Below, piece by piece: positions 7,638 through 7,936 of a stretch of 7,936 bases of DNA (positions within the stretch are counted from its first letter, which is position 1; every line of letters begins with the position of its first letter). Location: the NCBI GenBank assembly GCA_021160565.1, contig JAGHCG010000258.1, positions 1 to 7,936 on the forward strand. Direction: 5' to 3'. The stretch is from a bacterium (GTDB lineage: Bacteria; Ratteibacteria; UBA8468; B48-G9; JAFGKM01). Below the pieces are notes generated by a model. That model had not been told where the DNA came from and searched no databases. It was given only the letters and a program-made list of their open reading frames with translations. The position numbers and the translations under genes were made by a program.

Positions 7638-7936
7638 CTATTCCCTCCTACTTTTACAGGTAAAATTGCAAGGTTATAATGTCCTTCCTCATCCGCTTTC
7701 TGAACAATTCCTATATGTTTAAAACTTCCATCTTTTTCTGGAAGAAAGCACCACTGAAAGGCACATACGGGTTTTATCCACCATTTAAAAAGAGTATCAT
7801 CAAGATATGGGTCTGGAGAGTATTTAAAATTTATTCCATCTTCTGAAAACATAGAATTTGTTTTTACAATATGTTTTCCATTTATTTTCCTATGTTCAAA
7901 ACAGGAAATTATAAAGATATTATTTATTCTTTTTGC
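7634..7936 (-). CDS. C-terminal end of a probable beta-propeller glycosidase (GH43/GH32-like), 5' part outside window
   Basis: The minus-strand frame is open from the right edge to the TGA at 7636-7634, giving 100 residues. It begins AKRINNIFIISCFEHRK and includes GKHIVKTNSMFSEDGINFKY at about residues 19-38. The pattern of a beta strand followed by SEDGINF and an aromatic residue is typical of blades in five-bladed propeller glycosidases (GH43, GH32, GH130 and relatives), where it reads like 'S.DG..W'. The end (IGIVQKADEEGHYNLAILPV) looks like a closing strand. An ATG occurs at 7852, but the open frame upstream of it carries similar beta-type sequence, so it is probably internal rather than the start. 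The catalytic residues would lie outside the window, so activity cannot be judged. The stop overlaps the ATG of the next gene, indicating an operon. The family call is tentative; a sialidase-like or other propeller is possible. Confidence 0.72.
   Translation of the reverse strand, partial: AKRINNIFIISCFEHRKINGKHIVKTNSMFSEDGINFKYSPDPYLDDTLFKWWIKPVCAFQWCFLPEKDGSFKHIGIVQKADEEGHYNLAILPVKVGGNR
7643..7649 (-). promoter_or_regulatory. Strong Shine-Dalgarno site of the GH2-like gene
   Basis: On the minus strand the sequence before the start is AGGAGGG, then AATAG, then ATG. This is a near-perfect match to the anti-Shine-Dalgarno sequence at a spacing of 5 bases. It lies inside the last codons of the upstream gene (the Val-Gly-Gly-Asn-Arg end) and confirms ATG 7637 as the start. 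It also shows that the downstream gene can initiate strongly in its own right rather than depending only on coupling. Confidence 0.88.

Noticed and set aside
7634..7852. A separate small gene of 72 codons starting at ATG 7852
   Set aside because: The frame stays open to the right edge with matching beta-type sequence before the ATG, so this is better read as the end of a longer gene.

Overview
The window is almost entirely coding. It holds two very long secreted-type genes that meet tail to tail (plus strand 1-3543, minus strand 3546-7637) and the 3' end of a third gene on the minus strand (7634 to the right edge). The two stop codons are separated by 2 bases, and the two minus-strand genes overlap by an ATGA. 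No tRNA, rRNA, CRISPR array, insertion sequence or intergenic promoter was seen. The 5' ends of the plus-strand gene and of the minus-strand operon lie outside the window.

The organism looks like a low-GC (about one third G+C by eye) Gram-negative-type bacterium that degrades or remodels polysaccharides. Arginine is mostly AGA, coding strands are purine-rich, and the proteins are rich in Lys, Glu, Ile, Arg and aromatic residues. Multi-domain glycosidase-like proteins of this architecture are, from memory, typical of the PVC-type and candidate-phylum bacteria (Planctomycetes, Lentisphaerae, Omnitrophota-like lineages). The placement is inference only, and a thermophilic or deep-subsurface habitat is a possibility rather than a conclusion.

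Layout: (1) 1-3543 (+) encodes a secreted protein of at least 1180 residues. It has a non-catalytic class I glutamine-amidotransferase/ThuA-like domain, a PHP-like domain with most metal ligands missing, an Ig-like beta domain and a long unassigned beta-rich C-terminus. (2) 3546-7637 (-) encodes a 1363-residue exported protein: signal peptide, LamG/concanavalin-like domain, GH2-type jelly roll, GH2 Ig-like domain, GH2-type TIM barrel, another beta domain, a GATase-like domain and an unassigned C-terminal module. Its barrel keeps the expected nucleophile Glu but has Ala-Pro where GH2 enzymes carry the Asn-Glu acid/base pair. (3) 7634-7936 (-) is the last 100 residues of a protein that looks like the end of a five-bladed beta-propeller glycosidase (GH43/GH32-like), translationally coupled to the GH2-like gene.

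Together they look like part of a carbohydrate-processing locus. The propeller-type protein and the GH2-like protein are probably co-expressed, and the facing gene encodes another large extracytoplasmic protein that shares a GATase-like module with the GH2-like one. The most notable point is that the two big proteins both belong to enzyme-like folds whose canonical catalytic or metal-binding residues are altered. They may be binding or scaffold proteins, or enzymes with a rearranged active site.
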